Positions 8,818-17,937 of a DNA stretch of 56,157 nucleotides are shown in pieces. The stretch comes from Phycisphaerales bacterium (lineage in GTDB: Bacteria > Planctomycetota > Phycisphaerae > Phycisphaerales > SM1A02): assembly GCA_009691725.1 (NCBI GenBank), contig SIAP01000011.1, positions 1-56,157 of the forward strand, read 5' to 3'. Positions within the stretch are counted from its first letter, which is position 1. Each line of letters opens with the position of its first letter. Both the position numbers and the translations under genes were made by a program. The notes below the pieces were generated by a model. It saw only the letters and a program-made list of their open reading frames with translations, ran no database searches and was not told where the DNA came from.

Positions 8818-9708
8818 GTGAGTGTGACACGACGCATTCCACAACAGGGATTCCCGGGCAATATCACCTTTAGCGAGTCCATCGGATTTCTCGCACGGCC
8901 CGGAAAGGGCGATGAGCTCGATGCGGTGTTCTTCGTCACGGCACACGAAGCGGGGCATCAGTGGTGGGGCAACATGCTGATGCCAGGCAAGGGTCTCGGA
9001 GGCAACATTCTCAGCGAAGGCATGGCGAACTTTAGTGCGTGGATGCTGACCCGAGAGTGTCGCGGCGATGAAGCCGCTCAACATGTGCTGCGCGAGTGGG
9101 AGAACACATACGCCAATGCCCGCAGCGCCGACAGCGAGCGACCACTCGTGCGGACCTCGGGTACTCGTCCCGGTGACACGAGCGTCACCTACGACAAGGG
9201 TGGATGGGTCTTTGTGATGTTGATGGATCACATGGGTCGCGATGCGATGCTCGCTGGGCTGCAAGACTTCATTGTGCAATATCGAGACGGTCCAGATTTC
9301 CCGTTGCTTCAAGATTTCGTTCGCGTCATGCGGACACACGCGACAGATCTCGCCGCCTTCGACGCATTCACGACGCAGTGGTTTGAGCGTGTGGTGCTTC
9401 CAGAGTTCAAGGTTCGCGACGGCGTGGTTACTGGTCCACGTGGTGAGCCTCCCATGTGGACGACGACCGCTCGAATCGAAAACGCGGGAAGTGGACAAGT
9501 CACCGTCGATGTCGCAGTCGAGGGAGAAAAAGTTGGCGATGATCCTGCCGACCGCGTTTTGACGAGCGTCACACTGGGTTCAGACGGCGATCCCTCCGCA
9601 CATGCCACGATTGAGGTCCATACGCCTTTCGCGCCAGTGCGTACCGTGGTGGATCCAGACACTCGTTGCCTCCAACTTCGCCGAAAACTTGCAGAATGGA
9701 AACCATGA
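8818..9708 (+). CDS. M1-family metallopeptidase, N-terminally truncated
   Basis: A 296-residue product with the zinc site of gluzincins: HEAGHQWWG (H43, E44, H47) and a third ligand E67 in NILSEGMANF. The spacing and the preceding ITFSESIGFLARPG match the aminopeptidase half of the large ABC-permease/M1 fusion proteins. Those proteins, and all normal M1 enzymes, have several hundred residues before this point; here the frame opens only at 8815, just after a TAG at 8812, and starts at GTG 8818. The N-terminal substrate-binding domain is thus missing, which points to a gene remnant or a shortened catalytic fragment. The rest of the frame is intact. The stop overlaps the porin start by ATGA. Confidence 0.65.
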   Translation: MSVTRRIPQQGFPGNITFSESIGFLARPGKGDELDAVFFVTAHEAGHQWWGNMLMPGKGLGGNILSEGMANFSAWMLTRECRGDEAAQHVLREWENTYANARSADSERPLVRTSGTRPGDTSVTYDKGGWVFVMLMDHMGRDAMLAGLQDFIVQYRDGPDFPLLQDFVRVMRTHATDLAAFDAFTTQWFERVVLPEFKVRDGVVTGPRGEPPMWTTTARIENAGSGQVTVDVAVEGEKVGDDPADRVLTSVTLGSDGDPSAHATIEVHTPFAPVRTVVDPDTRCLQLRRKLAEWKP

Positions 9709-11018
9709 TGCTTTCCACACTCGCTCTAACCATCGCCGCCACGCTCGCACAATCTCAAGTTCCGCCCGAACCACAACACGCGCCGCCGCTCCCGCCGGAG
9801 ACTCCGTCGCTGGGAGTGCAGCCGGTGGGTGCGCTGGATTTCAATCTTGGAATGAGTCAAGCACGACAGAAAATGGCCGAGGCTGGATTCATCTTCAATC
9901 TGAATCTCACACTCGATGGTGGTTGGAATGTCACCGGTGGTGCGGAGACTGGTGGGTTCGTAGCGGGGCTCGTGACAGCAACGGCACAGTTTGACCTCGA
10001 GAAGATCGCGAGTGTGAAGGGCGGATCGTTCCTCGTCTCCTGGCAAGATTTCTTCACGACCAAACCCGGTGCATTCGACCTTGTCCCCGATTACTGGGGG
10101 TTCGAGTCGATCGACTCCGCCATCGGAGATCTCAATCAACTCTCGCAGTGCTACTACAGTCAGTCGCTCCTCGACGGCGGGCTCGTCGTGACCGCTGGCA
10201 AACAAGACGCTCTCAACACATTTCTCAATCCTCTGGGCGCGACGGGATACTTCATCAGCAACATGGACTGTTTTCCTGCCACGATGCTGCCCTACACGCC
10301 GACCTATCCCGATCAGGCGATGGGTGTCGTGGTTGTCGTCAAGCCCGTTGATTGGCTCGAAATCAAGAGTGGATGGTTCGATGGTTCCAACTCCTATCCA
10401 ACTGGACGGATCCCCCCACATTCGACGGGAAGTCTGGGCCCAGGGACATTCTTCGACAATCCCGGATCGTGGTTCTTCATCGAAGAACTCGATTTCAATT
10501 GGACGTGTGATGGCGGTCTCGATGGATCTGCGGCGATTGGCGGTTGGTGGCAAACTGGTCAGTCGATCATGTATGTATTCAATGGTCCAGCCGATCCGCA
10601 GATCAGTGATGGCACTGGCGGTTGGTACGCACAACTCACACAGCGTGTTTACAACCCAGATGCAACTGCCACAACTCCCCGAGGAGTCCGATTCTTCACG
10701 CAGTTTGGTTGGGGGAGCCCGTCGAGCAATCCTTCGCACTGGTCCGTTGCAGGCGGCTTCGCATTCGATGGTCTGCTTCCCGGTCGCGAGGCGGACTCCT
10801 TTGGCATCGCTGCTGGTTACGCGGCGTTCTCCAACAATCCCGACATCTATCAGGCAGAGTCTGGTCTGTACAACCTCAATGTCGAGGCGTACTACTCGAT
10901 CGCGATTACGAATTGGATGTTCCTGCAGCCTGATGTGCAAGTCGTCATTTCGCCAAATGGGAGTGCTGAAATGCCGACGGCAGTTATTGGAATGCTGCGC
11001 CTCTCGATCAACTTCTAG
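9705..11018 (+). CDS. Carbohydrate porin, OprB family
   Basis: About 437 residues; signal peptide in the first 20 (LALTIAATLAQSQ) followed by a Pro-rich linker. From about residue 40 onward the sequence alternates beta-strand and aromatic-rich turns typical of a 16-strand outer-membrane barrel, with the OprB-like motifs GGWNVTGG near the start, DALNTFLNPLGATGYFISN in the middle and a C-terminal strand ending in RLSINF (terminal Phe). OprB porins let glucose and other sugars cross the outer membrane. The start ATG at 9705 overlaps the TGA of the truncated M1 gene; alternatives are 9696 and 9708. A fit with the sugar-uptake locus further right is conjecture. Confidence 0.85.
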   Translation: MMLSTLALTIAATLAQSQVPPEPQHAPPLPPETPSLGVQPVGALDFNLGMSQARQKMAEAGFIFNLNLTLDGGWNVTGGAETGGFVAGLVTATAQFDLEKIASVKGGSFLVSWQDFFTTKPGAFDLVPDYWGFESIDSAIGDLNQLSQCYYSQSLLDGGLVVTAGKQDALNTFLNPLGATGYFISNMDCFPATMLPYTPTYPDQAMGVVVVVKPVDWLEIKSGWFDGSNSYPTGRIPPHSTGSLGPGTFFDNPGSWFFIEELDFNWTCDGGLDGSAAIGGWWQTGQSIMYVFNGPADPQISDGTGGWYAQLTQRVYNPDATATTPRGVRFFTQFGWGSPSSNPSHWSVAGGFAFDGLLPGREADSFGIAAGYAAFSNNPDIYQAESGLYNLNVEAYYSIAITNWMFLQPDVQVVISPNGSAEMPTAVIGMLRLSINF

Positions 11019-11034
11019 CGGATAGTCTGTCGGA

Positions 11035-12369
11035 ATGATCTCCATAGTCGCGACTGTCGCCATCGCTGTGTTGTCGGGTCCTCCAATTCACACACTCAAA
11101 CAGTCCGCAGTGCTCGACGCAAACGCGCCGACCGTGTCGCTGACATTCGGCATGGTCGTCGCGGTCTCTGGCGATCGAATCGCCGCCACCGGACCAGACC
11201 CATCGCGAACCGGCGGATCGGTCGGACAAATCGCGACATTTCAATTGCAACCGACCGGTGAGTGGACCTGCTTTCGCGAAATGCAATCCGTCGATCAAGT
11301 GCGAACCGGTGACATGATCCTTGGACGAATGGCAATGTCGGGAGAGGTGCTTCTCGTCTCGGATGAACGACGCGATGGTCGAAGCAGCACAGTCGTCGCC
11401 TTCGAGAGCGCGTCAACAAGTTCTGGATGGAAGCAGGTCGGTCGCCTCGATCCTCCACTAACTGTGACGGAGCCTGCGTTTGGTATGGCGGTCGCAACAG
11501 ACGGAGTCATCGCAGCAGTTTCGACGGTGGATATGCGCGTGCTCGGAGAGAAACCGCGCACCGTGCAAGTTTCGCCAAAAGTGTTTCTCTTCAAGCGGGG
11601 GCCAGAGGGATGGTCGGGAATTGGATTCTTGCAACGCGATGAATCGCAGAAGCCAACCTTCTTTGGAGCGTCGCTCGCGATGACGCCGGGTCAGTTGGTG
11701 ATCGGTTGTCCAAAGGCGGTTCCAGCAGCGCCTCATCAGCAACTTGTCGTTGGTGGTGAAGCGGTCGTTGTTGTGTATCGCCAGAACCAAGAGGGCATGT
11801 GGACGATTGACGGCGAGTTACGACCGCCTGCCGATCGTCTCGACCACATTGGGTTCGGCTCGACGATCGCTGCGGACGATTCAACGATCGCAGTTCGCAT
11901 GTCTATGGTGACCGCGCCGACGGCACGCGTCTTGGTGTACCGACGCGGTGCCACAGGATGGGTGTATGACGGCGAGTTAACGCCGCTGATTGATGTGACA
12001 CCCGGCGCTGGTTGGGGATACTCGCTGGCGGTCGCAGACGGGCGAGTGGTCGTTGGCGATTCAACTGCGCTCAATGGCGATCAGCCTCCTGGATATGTCG
12101 GAGTCTTCGCACGCGCAAGCAATGGATCGTGGGGTGAGTCCATGCGGTTGCAGCCATCTGTGAAGGTGATGGCTGCGCGATGGGGAGTCGCCCTCCGTGC
12201 GGACGGGCGCAGAGTTGTTGTCGCGCGACCGCAGAGTGAACGCGATGGCATCGTGCCCGGTGGAGCCTTGCTCTTCATGCTTCCGCCGGTCGATCAAGTT
12301 CCCGTACCGAGCGCAGCAGGATCGGCTCCGGCGACCTTGACTCCATTGACTGCGCCAGCGACAAAGTAA
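11035..12369 (+). CDS. Secreted FG-GAP-like beta-propeller protein
   Basis: A 444-residue exported protein: signal peptide about residues 1-15, then about seven repeats of roughly 50-60 residues. Each carries a phrase like FGMAVATDGVIAAV, FGASLAMTPGQLVIG, FGSTIAADDSTIAV, WGYSLAVADGRVVVG or WGVALRADGRRVVV, then a strand reporting text-like VFVYRR/VFLFKR. This is the FG-GAP/integrin-like propeller found in many planctomycete secreted proteins, where it is usually thought to bind partners or surfaces. No catalytic motif was seen. It begins 17 bp after the porin stop and may belong to the same transcript. A 12-bp tandem repeat follows its stop codon. Confidence 0.75.
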   Translation: MISIVATVAIAVLSGPPIHTLKQSAVLDANAPTVSLTFGMVVAVSGDRIAATGPDPSRTGGSVGQIATFQLQPTGEWTCFREMQSVDQVRTGDMILGRMAMSGEVLLVSDERRDGRSSTVVAFESASTSSGWKQVGRLDPPLTVTEPAFGMAVATDGVIAAVSTVDMRVLGEKPRTVQVSPKVFLFKRGPEGWSGIGFLQRDESQKPTFFGASLAMTPGQLVIGCPKAVPAAPHQQLVVGGEAVVVVYRQNQEGMWTIDGELRPPADRLDHIGFGSTIAADDSTIAVRMSMVTAPTARVLVYRRGATGWVYDGELTPLIDVTPGAGWGYSLAVADGRVVVGDSTALNGDQPPGYVGVFARASNGSWGESMRLQPSVKVMAARWGVALRADGRRVVVARPQSERDGIVPGGALLFMLPPVDQVPVPSAAGSAPATLTPLTAPATK

Positions 12370-12376
12370 AAAAGTG

Positions 12377-12465
12377 CTCCCGTACCTACTCCCGTACCTA
12401 CTCCCGTACCTACTCCCGTACTTACTCCCGTACCTACTCCCGTACCTACTCCCGTACCTACTCCC
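12377..12465. repeat. 12-bp minisatellite (unit CTCCCGTACCTA)
   Basis: Seven head-to-tail copies of CTCCCGTACCTA fill 12377-12460, with one base change in the fourth copy (CTTA for CCTA), followed by a partial CTCCC. The array lies between the 3' ends of the propeller gene and the leftward small membrane gene. The last full copy provides that gene's TAG stop. On the minus strand it would read as repeated Gly-Thr-Gly-Val if read through. Confidence 0.95.
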
Positions 12466-12763
12466 AGTTGCGAACAACGCACGCTGAGCACAGCACGCCA
12501 CACACAATGTTGAATGGTCCAACGGCGTCAGGGGGGATCGCCACCGGCACGAGCACATTCAGTGCAACTGCCATGGCTGCGAGGATTGCTGCCCACGCCG
12601 GAAGTTTGAGCTTCACCAACCACACCGCGCTGATGAGTGATGCGATCGAGAGCGCCCAGGCGATGATGGAGTCGAGCGGAGGTGATTGGACTGCGCCAAT
12701 CTTCGCAGCTCGTGCAAACAGAAGTGCTCCGATTCCGCCGACGATAAAGAGGAGGACTTTCAC
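12458..12763 (-). CDS. Small membrane protein of unknown function
   Basis: About 101 residues from GTG 12763, or 124 from ATG 12832. The longer version would overlap the divergent kinase gene by 33 bp, so the shorter is preferred. Three to four hydrophobic helices (about residues 3-17, 32-46, 52-66 and 75-92) and almost no polar loops mark it as integral to the membrane. I do not recognise the family. It shares a bidirectional upstream region with the kinase gene; the stop codon is supplied by the minisatellite. Confidence 0.6.
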   Translation of the reverse strand: MKVLLFIVGGIGALLFARAAKIGAVQSPPLDSIIAWALSIASLISAVWLVKLKLPAWAAILAAMAVALNVLVPVAIPPDAVGPFNIVCGVLCSACVVRNWE

Positions 12764-12799
12764 GCCGCAGAGAATACTCGTTGAGTTACTCTTGAGTCC

Positions 12800-14380
12800 A
12801 TGACCCCAGCGCAACGCGACCTTGCGCAGCAACTCTTCGAAGAGGCGATTCGCGGCGGTACGCCAGACGCATCGGCATGGATTGCGACTCGAACGCTTGA
12901 CGGCCAGGTCGCTGCTGAAGTCAAACGACTGCTCTCACAGCATGGCTCGCATGCGACACACGCGGAGTCGACTGCGCAGCCACCGGTCCGACTCGCGGAC
13001 GCACTCATTGGTCAAATGCTCGGGGGCTATCGCATCGATCGAATGATCGGCGCGGGGGGAATGGGTCGCGTGTACCTCGGAGTCAGCGCGATGGATTCCA
13101 GCCACGAGGCTGCGATGAAAGTGCTCGGTCGATCTGTGTCTGGTCCGATTGCACTCTCGCGCTTTGAACGGGAACGAGAAGTGATGGCACGGCTCAAGCA
13201 TCCCGGTATCGCTGCGTTCTATGACGGCGGCATGTACGACGATGGAGCGGGGGCTGTCCCATGGTTTGCGATGGAACTCATCGCCAACGCGACAGAGTTG
13301 GCTGACTGGTGCGAGAAACGGAACTTGGGTTTGCGAGCACGATTGAGTCTCGTCGCTGAAGTCAGCGATGCGATTGGGCACGCGCACCGCGCTGGAATCG
13401 TGCACCGCGATTTGAAGCCTGCGAACATTCTCGTCACCGAAACTGGGGAGCCAAAGGTGATTGATTTCGGAGTCGCCCGCTGCATGGGCACCGATTCCGG
13501 GAGCACTGCCGTGCAGACGCAGACTGGTCAGTTGGTGGGCACCATGCAGTACATGAGCCCAGAGCAATTCGCGGGCGATCCTCGCAAGATCGATGCGCGC
13601 GCAGATGTCTACGCGCTGGGAGTCATCCTGTATGAACTCATCGCCAACACCTATCCACACGATGTTCGTGCGCTCTCTGTCTCGGACGCAGCCCGAATCG
13701 TTTGCGAGGTGGATGCGCCGGACATTCGAAGCGTCGCGAGCGAGATCGATGACGCGCTCGCAGCACTCGTGGCAAAGTGCCTCGCACGCGCGCGGGCAGA
13801 CCGATTCGACGATGCGGGAGCGGTGAGCCAATCACTTCGCAGATGGCTTCGAGGGGAAAGTTCGGTGGGTCTCGTGCCGATGATGGACTCTGCGTCGTTC
13901 GAGAGTGTTCCACCGGGGAAACGTGCGAGGGGCGCTGCACACCCACTTGAGCAAGTCAGCATTCAACGATCGAGCGGCTGGATGATTCCAGCCGTGTCGA
14001 TGATCCTTGTTGCACTCGTCGTTCTTGTCGCCACGGGAATCGTCACGCCCAATTCCGTGGTGCGCTGGTGGCAGATGTTCTCGACCGATGTTGGCGCAGG
14101 CAGTCCTGATCCGACTTCCACCACCGCAGTCGAGCCCATTTCGATTGTGACCGACCCCGCCGGCGCACGTGTGACTATCGATGGGCTCGAAATCGGAGTG
14201 ACGCCAACGAGTTCGACGATCTCGTGGACTGCGACCAGCACGAGCGCATCGATCCACATCTCGCTCGCGGGGTTCAAGCCTCAAACACATGTGATTGCGG
14301 CGGCGCCACGGGGCGGGCGCACGGCACCGTTGCAGATGCGCGTGCGCCTCGACCCCGTCGCGGAACCAACAGTTCCCTAG
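12800..14380 (+). CDS. Transmembrane Ser/Thr protein kinase with PEGA domain
   Basis: A 526-residue bacterial Hanks-type kinase. After an N-terminal helical segment typical of planctomycete kinases, the kinase domain (about residues 74-350) shows the Gly-rich loop IGAGGMGRVYLG, the lysine in AAMKVL, the catalytic loop IVHRDLKPANIL (about 199-210), DFG (IDFGVAR) and the SPEQ segment of the activation region. A single transmembrane helix lies at about 393-415, followed by an extracytoplasmic PEGA domain (about 448-515) with ITVSSxPxGAxVxIDGxxxGxTP character, here IVTDPAGARVTIDGLEIGVT. It presumably phosphorylates cytoplasmic targets in response to envelope signals. Substrates are unknown. It lies just before the convergent secretion operon. 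Confidence 0.93.
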   Translation: MTPAQRDLAQQLFEEAIRGGTPDASAWIATRTLDGQVAAEVKRLLSQHGSHATHAESTAQPPVRLADALIGQMLGGYRIDRMIGAGGMGRVYLGVSAMDSSHEAAMKVLGRSVSGPIALSRFEREREVMARLKHPGIAAFYDGGMYDDGAGAVPWFAMELIANATELADWCEKRNLGLRARLSLVAEVSDAIGHAHRAGIVHRDLKPANILVTETGEPKVIDFGVARCMGTDSGSTAVQTQTGQLVGTMQYMSPEQFAGDPRKIDARADVYALGVILYELIANTYPHDVRALSVSDAARIVCEVDAPDIRSVASEIDDALAALVAKCLARARADRFDDAGAVSQSLRRWLRGESSVGLVPMMDSASFESVPPGKRARGAAHPLEQVSIQRSSGWMIPAVSMILVALVVLVATGIVTPNSVVRWWQMFSTDVGAGSPDPTSTTAVEPISIVTDPAGARVTIDGLEIGVTPTSSTISWTATSTSASIHISLAGFKPQTHVIAAAPRGGRTAPLQMRVRLDPVAEPTVP

Positions 14381-14431
14381 GCTCTGCCCTCGTGCGAACG
14401 CGAGGACTAGTCTCGAAGACCACGACGAGCC

Positions 14432-15691
14432 TTAAGAACGAATTGCTTTGCTCAATCCAAAGATCGGTAACAACATCGCCGCTGCGATGCCGCCGACCAC
14501 AACACCCATACCAAGAATCATGATCGGTTCAATCAAACTGGTTGCCGTCTTGATGGCGGCATCGAGTTCTTCTTCCGCAAACTGTGCTGCGTGATCCAGT
14601 GTCTCGGAGAGGCGACCGCTTCGCTCGCCAGCATTGATCATCGCCGCGACTGGTCGCGGAACAAATGGCGACTCTAGAAATGCGGTGGACATGTCCTGCC
14701 CACGACTGACGCGTGCCTCCAAGTCGTCCCAGAGTTGTTTGTACAGCGTGTTGCCAGTGATCGTGCGGAGGATCCGGATGACCTCAAGCAAGCTCACGCC
14801 TGCCGCGAGCAATGTCCCCATGGTTCCCGCGAAACGCACCGTGTAGAGCTGCAAGAACATCTTCCTCACGATGGGAGTGTTCAGCCGAAGCCAATCCAAC
14901 GCGTACTTCCCTGGCGTCGAGCGAGCCCACAGGACCGACGAGATGATGATCGCTGCGAGCGCGATGATCCACAACATCCAGTGGGTGTGCAGGTTGTCGG
15001 CGATCGCCATCAACGCCCGCGTGATCAGCGGCAGTCGATCGCCTTGCGCCGAGAAGAGCGGTCGAAACTTTGGAAGGACGAAGGTCATGATGATGGCGAC
15101 CGCAGCAAATGCCACAAAAAGCATGATGCCCGGGTATGCCATCGCACCCTTGACTTGTCGGGTGAACTTGCGCTGCTTGGCGAGGTCTTTGGAGATTCGT
15201 GCCAGCATCTGATCGAGCATGCCAGTTGCTTCTGCGGCCTGGAGCAATGCGATCATGACCGTTGGAAAGATGCGCGGCCACTTCGCCATCGCGGCGGAGA
15301 GGTCTTCGCCCTCACAGACATCTTCTTTGATGCGATTGATGACGGCTGCGGCCTCTTTGCTTTCTGTTTGAGCTGCGTAGGTTTCGAGGCCCTCCACCAG
15401 CGACACTCCCGTTTTCATCATCACCGACAACTGCGTGCAGAGCGACAAGACTTCATCCTTGCTAAACCGCGAACTCAGTGAGCGATCGCCCGGAGTGGCT
15501 CGGGCCACTGGTTTCGCATCCAATTCGGCGAGTGCGATCGAGATGACGGCAAGTCCCTGTCGGTGCAACTCACGGACGACTCCCGCATGATTCGACGCTT
15601 CCATGATGCCGCGTTGTGGGGCACCATCGGCGCGGCGTGCGCGCCATTCGAAGCGGGGGATCAGGGATTGTTCAGCGACGGCAAGCGCCAT
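14432..15691 (-). CDS. gspF: Type II secretion / type IV pilus inner-membrane platform protein GspF/PilC
   Basis: A 419-residue polytopic protein that forms the inner-membrane platform on which the pseudopilus is built and engages the ATPase. Two homologous GspF domains (about residues 70-200 and 280-405), each with the family's helix bundle and the signature KREGGSMTxAL-like stretches (for example VMMKTGVSLVEGLETYA and GTLLAAGVSLLEVIRIL), are followed by hydrophobic helices, the last ending LLPIFGLSKAIRS. The N-terminal FEWRARRADGAPQRGIMEA is the usual opening. It is the last gene of the leftward operon and overlaps the gspE stop by 20 bp. Confidence 0.95.
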   Translation of the reverse strand: MALAVAEQSLIPRFEWRARRADGAPQRGIMEASNHAGVVRELHRQGLAVISIALAELDAKPVARATPGDRSLSSRFSKDEVLSLCTQLSVMMKTGVSLVEGLETYAAQTESKEAAAVINRIKEDVCEGEDLSAAMAKWPRIFPTVMIALLQAAEATGMLDQMLARISKDLAKQRKFTRQVKGAMAYPGIMLFVAFAAVAIIMTFVLPKFRPLFSAQGDRLPLITRALMAIADNLHTHWMLWIIALAAIIISSVLWARSTPGKYALDWLRLNTPIVRKMFLQLYTVRFAGTMGTLLAAGVSLLEVIRILRTITGNTLYKQLWDDLEARVSRGQDMSTAFLESPFVPRPVAAMINAGERSGRLSETLDHAAQFAEEELDAAIKTATSLIEPIMILGMGVVVGGIAAAMLLPIFGLSKAIRS

Positions 15692-17414
15692 GGACTTCCT
15701 CCAATGTTGTCAAACCGGCGAGCACCTTTTGCATGCCGTCGTCCCACAATGTTTCAAATCCCTGCTTGGACAGCAAATGACGAATCGAATTCAGGTCAAC
15801 CTTTGTCGCAATTGCATCGAGAATCTCACTGTCCGGCACGAGGAGCTCGTAGAGACCGATGCGCCCAGCACAGCCGCGTTCCTTGCACTTTCGGCATCCC
15901 GTCCCCTTGACCAAACTGACGGCGCTTTCGCCGTACTTGCCCATGCTCGCACGTTCGTGCGAATCTGGGGTGTATGGCGCCTTGCAGTGCACGCAGCACT
16001 TGCGAACGAGACGCTGCGCCAGCACGCCGCGCAGACTTGCCGCAACGAGAAATGGTTCCACTCCAAGATTGGTCAGCCGCGTCACTGCGCTTGGCGCATC
16101 GTTGGTGTGGAGGGTCGACAGAACAAGATGGCCAGTGAGTGCCGCTTGCACCGCCGTTTGCGCAGTCTCGCCATCGCGAATCTCGCCAACCATGATGATG
16201 TCTGGATCCTGTCGCAGAAGTGATCGCAGTGCGCCAGAGAAGGTGAGCCCGGCCTTGACATTTATTTGCGTTTGGTGGACTCCAGGGAGATTGCTCTCAA
16301 CGGGATCCTCCACGGTCGACACATTGAGGGACTCAGTATCGAATCCAGAGAGCACCGAGTACAGCGTGGTCGACTTTCCACTTCCGGTTGGACCGGTGAC
16401 GAGTACGACGCCGTGTGGCTCATCCACGAGTTTTCGGAAAGTTGCTTCGGTTGTGGCGCGAAACCCCAGCTTTTCCAGCCCGATGCGCGCTCCGCCCACA
16501 TCGATCACACGCATGACGACCTTCTCACCAAACTTTCCAGGCAGGGTCGACACACGCAAGTCGATTGGGCGCCCGCTGACGCGAACGCTGATCTCACCAT
16601 CTTGGGGAATGCGTCGCTCGGAAATGTCCAGCCGAGCCATGATCTTGATGCGGCTGGCAATCGCCGAATGCATGCGGTAGGGGGGGCGTACACGAACATG
16701 CAGCACGCCATCGACGCGAAGCCGAACTCGCAACTGGCCATCGTCTGGTTCGATGTGAATGTCGGATGCCCCTTCGGCGACTGCGCACGCAATGATGTGA
16801 TTCACCAATCGAACGACCGGACCGCTTGACGCTTCCTCTGCGCCAGCCGACATCTCTGCCGTTTGCGGTTCGGTGACCTCGCCCACAACGTCATCTAAAT
16901 TGTCCAACAGTTCAGCGACGAGATCCTGCGATGCGTCGCCTGGGCGCTCGCTGGTGGATTCCGCTTCTGGAAGGTCCATGGTGAGTGCAGCCTCAATGGC
17001 CGATGGCGTGCTCACCGTGATGCGGATTCGGAATCCCGTCATGCGCGCCAAGTGCTCGGTCACCACAAAGTCATCAGGGTTTGAAGTACACACAACCAGT
17101 TCGCCATCCGCCAGAGCAAGCGGGATGACCAAATGCTCGTTGCGGATGGCCTCTGGAATGAGCGCACGCACGCCAGCATCGGCAAGTGCCGCTGGATTGT
17201 CGAGGAAGTCATGTCCGCGCGCCTGTGCGAGCGCGCGCAAGAGTTGTTCGTTCGTGACAAATCCACGTTCGACCAGAATCTCGCCCAACATCTTGCGGCG
17301 TGAGTCTGATGACTGTGCGAGCAATGCGTCCCGCAACTGCTCCGAAGTGAGCAGACCAGTATCCATCAGGACCTGGCCGAGCGAGATTGAGATTGGTCGC
17401 GCTGGATCAACCAT
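15672..17414 (-). CDS. gspE: Type II secretion/pilus assembly ATPase GspE/PilB with MshEN N-terminus
   Basis: Cytoplasmic hexameric ATPase that powers pseudopilus assembly; about 580 residues from ATG 17414. N-terminal MshEN-type domain (about residues 9-150) has two copies of the LGxxLxxxGxxxxxxLxxAL pattern (SLGQVLMDTGLLTSEQLRDA and MLGEILVERGFVTNEQLLRA), a motif known to bind cyclic di-GMP in related ATPases. The ATPase core has Walker A GPTGSGKST, the Asp box, Walker B region IIMVGEIRDGETA and LSTLHTND. A Cys4 zinc element (CCVHCKAPY and CRKCKERGC) sits near the C-terminus. The start overlaps the stop of the upstream gene by 8 bp, arguing for the 17414 start over an upstream one at 17477. 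Confidence 0.95.
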   Translation of the reverse strand: MVDPARPISISLGQVLMDTGLLTSEQLRDALLAQSSDSRRKMLGEILVERGFVTNEQLLRALAQARGHDFLDNPAALADAGVRALIPEAIRNEHLVIPLALADGELVVCTSNPDDFVVTEHLARMTGFRIRITVSTPSAIEAALTMDLPEAESTSERPGDASQDLVAELLDNLDDVVGEVTEPQTAEMSAGAEEASSGPVVRLVNHIIACAVAEGASDIHIEPDDGQLRVRLRVDGVLHVRVRPPYRMHSAIASRIKIMARLDISERRIPQDGEISVRVSGRPIDLRVSTLPGKFGEKVVMRVIDVGGARIGLEKLGFRATTEATFRKLVDEPHGVVLVTGPTGSGKSTTLYSVLSGFDTESLNVSTVEDPVESNLPGVHQTQINVKAGLTFSGALRSLLRQDPDIIMVGEIRDGETAQTAVQAALTGHLVLSTLHTNDAPSAVTRLTNLGVEPFLVAASLRGVLAQRLVRKCCVHCKAPYTPDSHERASMGKYGESAVSLVKGTGCRKCKERGCAGRIGLYELLVPDSEILDAIATKVDLNSIRHLLSKQGFETLWDDGMQKVLAGLTTLEEVHGACRR

Positions 17415-17937
17415 CGAGTGACACCTCGAACATTCGAGAGCCACAACTGAATCGTGCGTTTCGTTCTCCCACTTCAATGAGGACGAAGGATTGTTTGGAT
17501 TTTGGGTCGATCCATGATTGTCCGACGCGAAGGGCTCGACCGTTGACCACTGCGAGCGTGCGATCGAGCGTTGCCTGCAGCACCATCGTGGACTTCACGC
17601 CCTCTTCGGATCCTGCTGCTGGATCCGCCGTCAAATTCAATTCAGGTTGGAGATCGCTCGGTGACGCGAATGGACTTCGCGCTGGCAGGCTTGCGAGATT
17701 CCACTGCGGAGTCGCAAGGAGCAGGGTTTCTGGCAGGGTCGTCGCAGGTGCTGGTTCGACGGCTTTGGTCATCACGGCCGCTGCGACTGGTGCCGCAGTT
17801 GCGCTCTTGGGCGACATCACCAGCTTGGTTCCAAAGATACCGACCGCCGCCGCAGCGGATGCCAGAAGAATTGCGAACTGACGGGGCGAAGTTCCAAGTC
17901 GCGTCGCGAACCCCTCCCATTGGGTCTGAAGTGACAT
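17407..17937 (-). CDS. PilP/GspC-like periplasmic assembly protein
   Basis: A 176-residue single-pass inner-membrane protein: cytoplasmic N-terminus, TM helix about 22-38, an Ala/Pro-rich linker, and a small beta-rich C-terminal domain (about 108-175) with the pattern LQATLDRTLAVVNGRALRVG, then VLIEVGERNARFSCG. This resembles the homology region of GspC and the beta-domain of PilP, which link the platform to the secretin. The assignment is structural and positional, not by strong sequence match. It is placed between pilO and gspE, overlapping both (TAATG with pilO). Confidence 0.65.
   Translation of the reverse strand: MSLQTQWEGFATRLGTSPRQFAILLASAAAAVGIFGTKLVMSPKSATAAPVAAAVMTKAVEPAPATTLPETLLLATPQWNLASLPARSPFASPSDLQPELNLTADPAAGSEEGVKSTMVLQATLDRTLAVVNGRALRVGQSWIDPKSKQSFVLIEVGERNARFSCGSRMFEVSLDG

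Noticed and set aside
9726-11063. A 445-residue reverse frame
   Set aside because: Shadow of the OprB-type porin; composition atypical for a protein and no motif.
12377-12465. CRISPR array
   Set aside because: Units are contiguous with no spacers and are only 12 bp.
12294-12558. Reverse frames with Gly-Thr-Gly-Val repeats
   Set aside because: These are readings through the 12-bp tandem array; they overlap the propeller gene and the small membrane gene.
14388-14405. Hairpin terminator after the kinase gene
   Set aside because: Only 5 bp (CCTCG/CGAGG) with no T-run; too weak.
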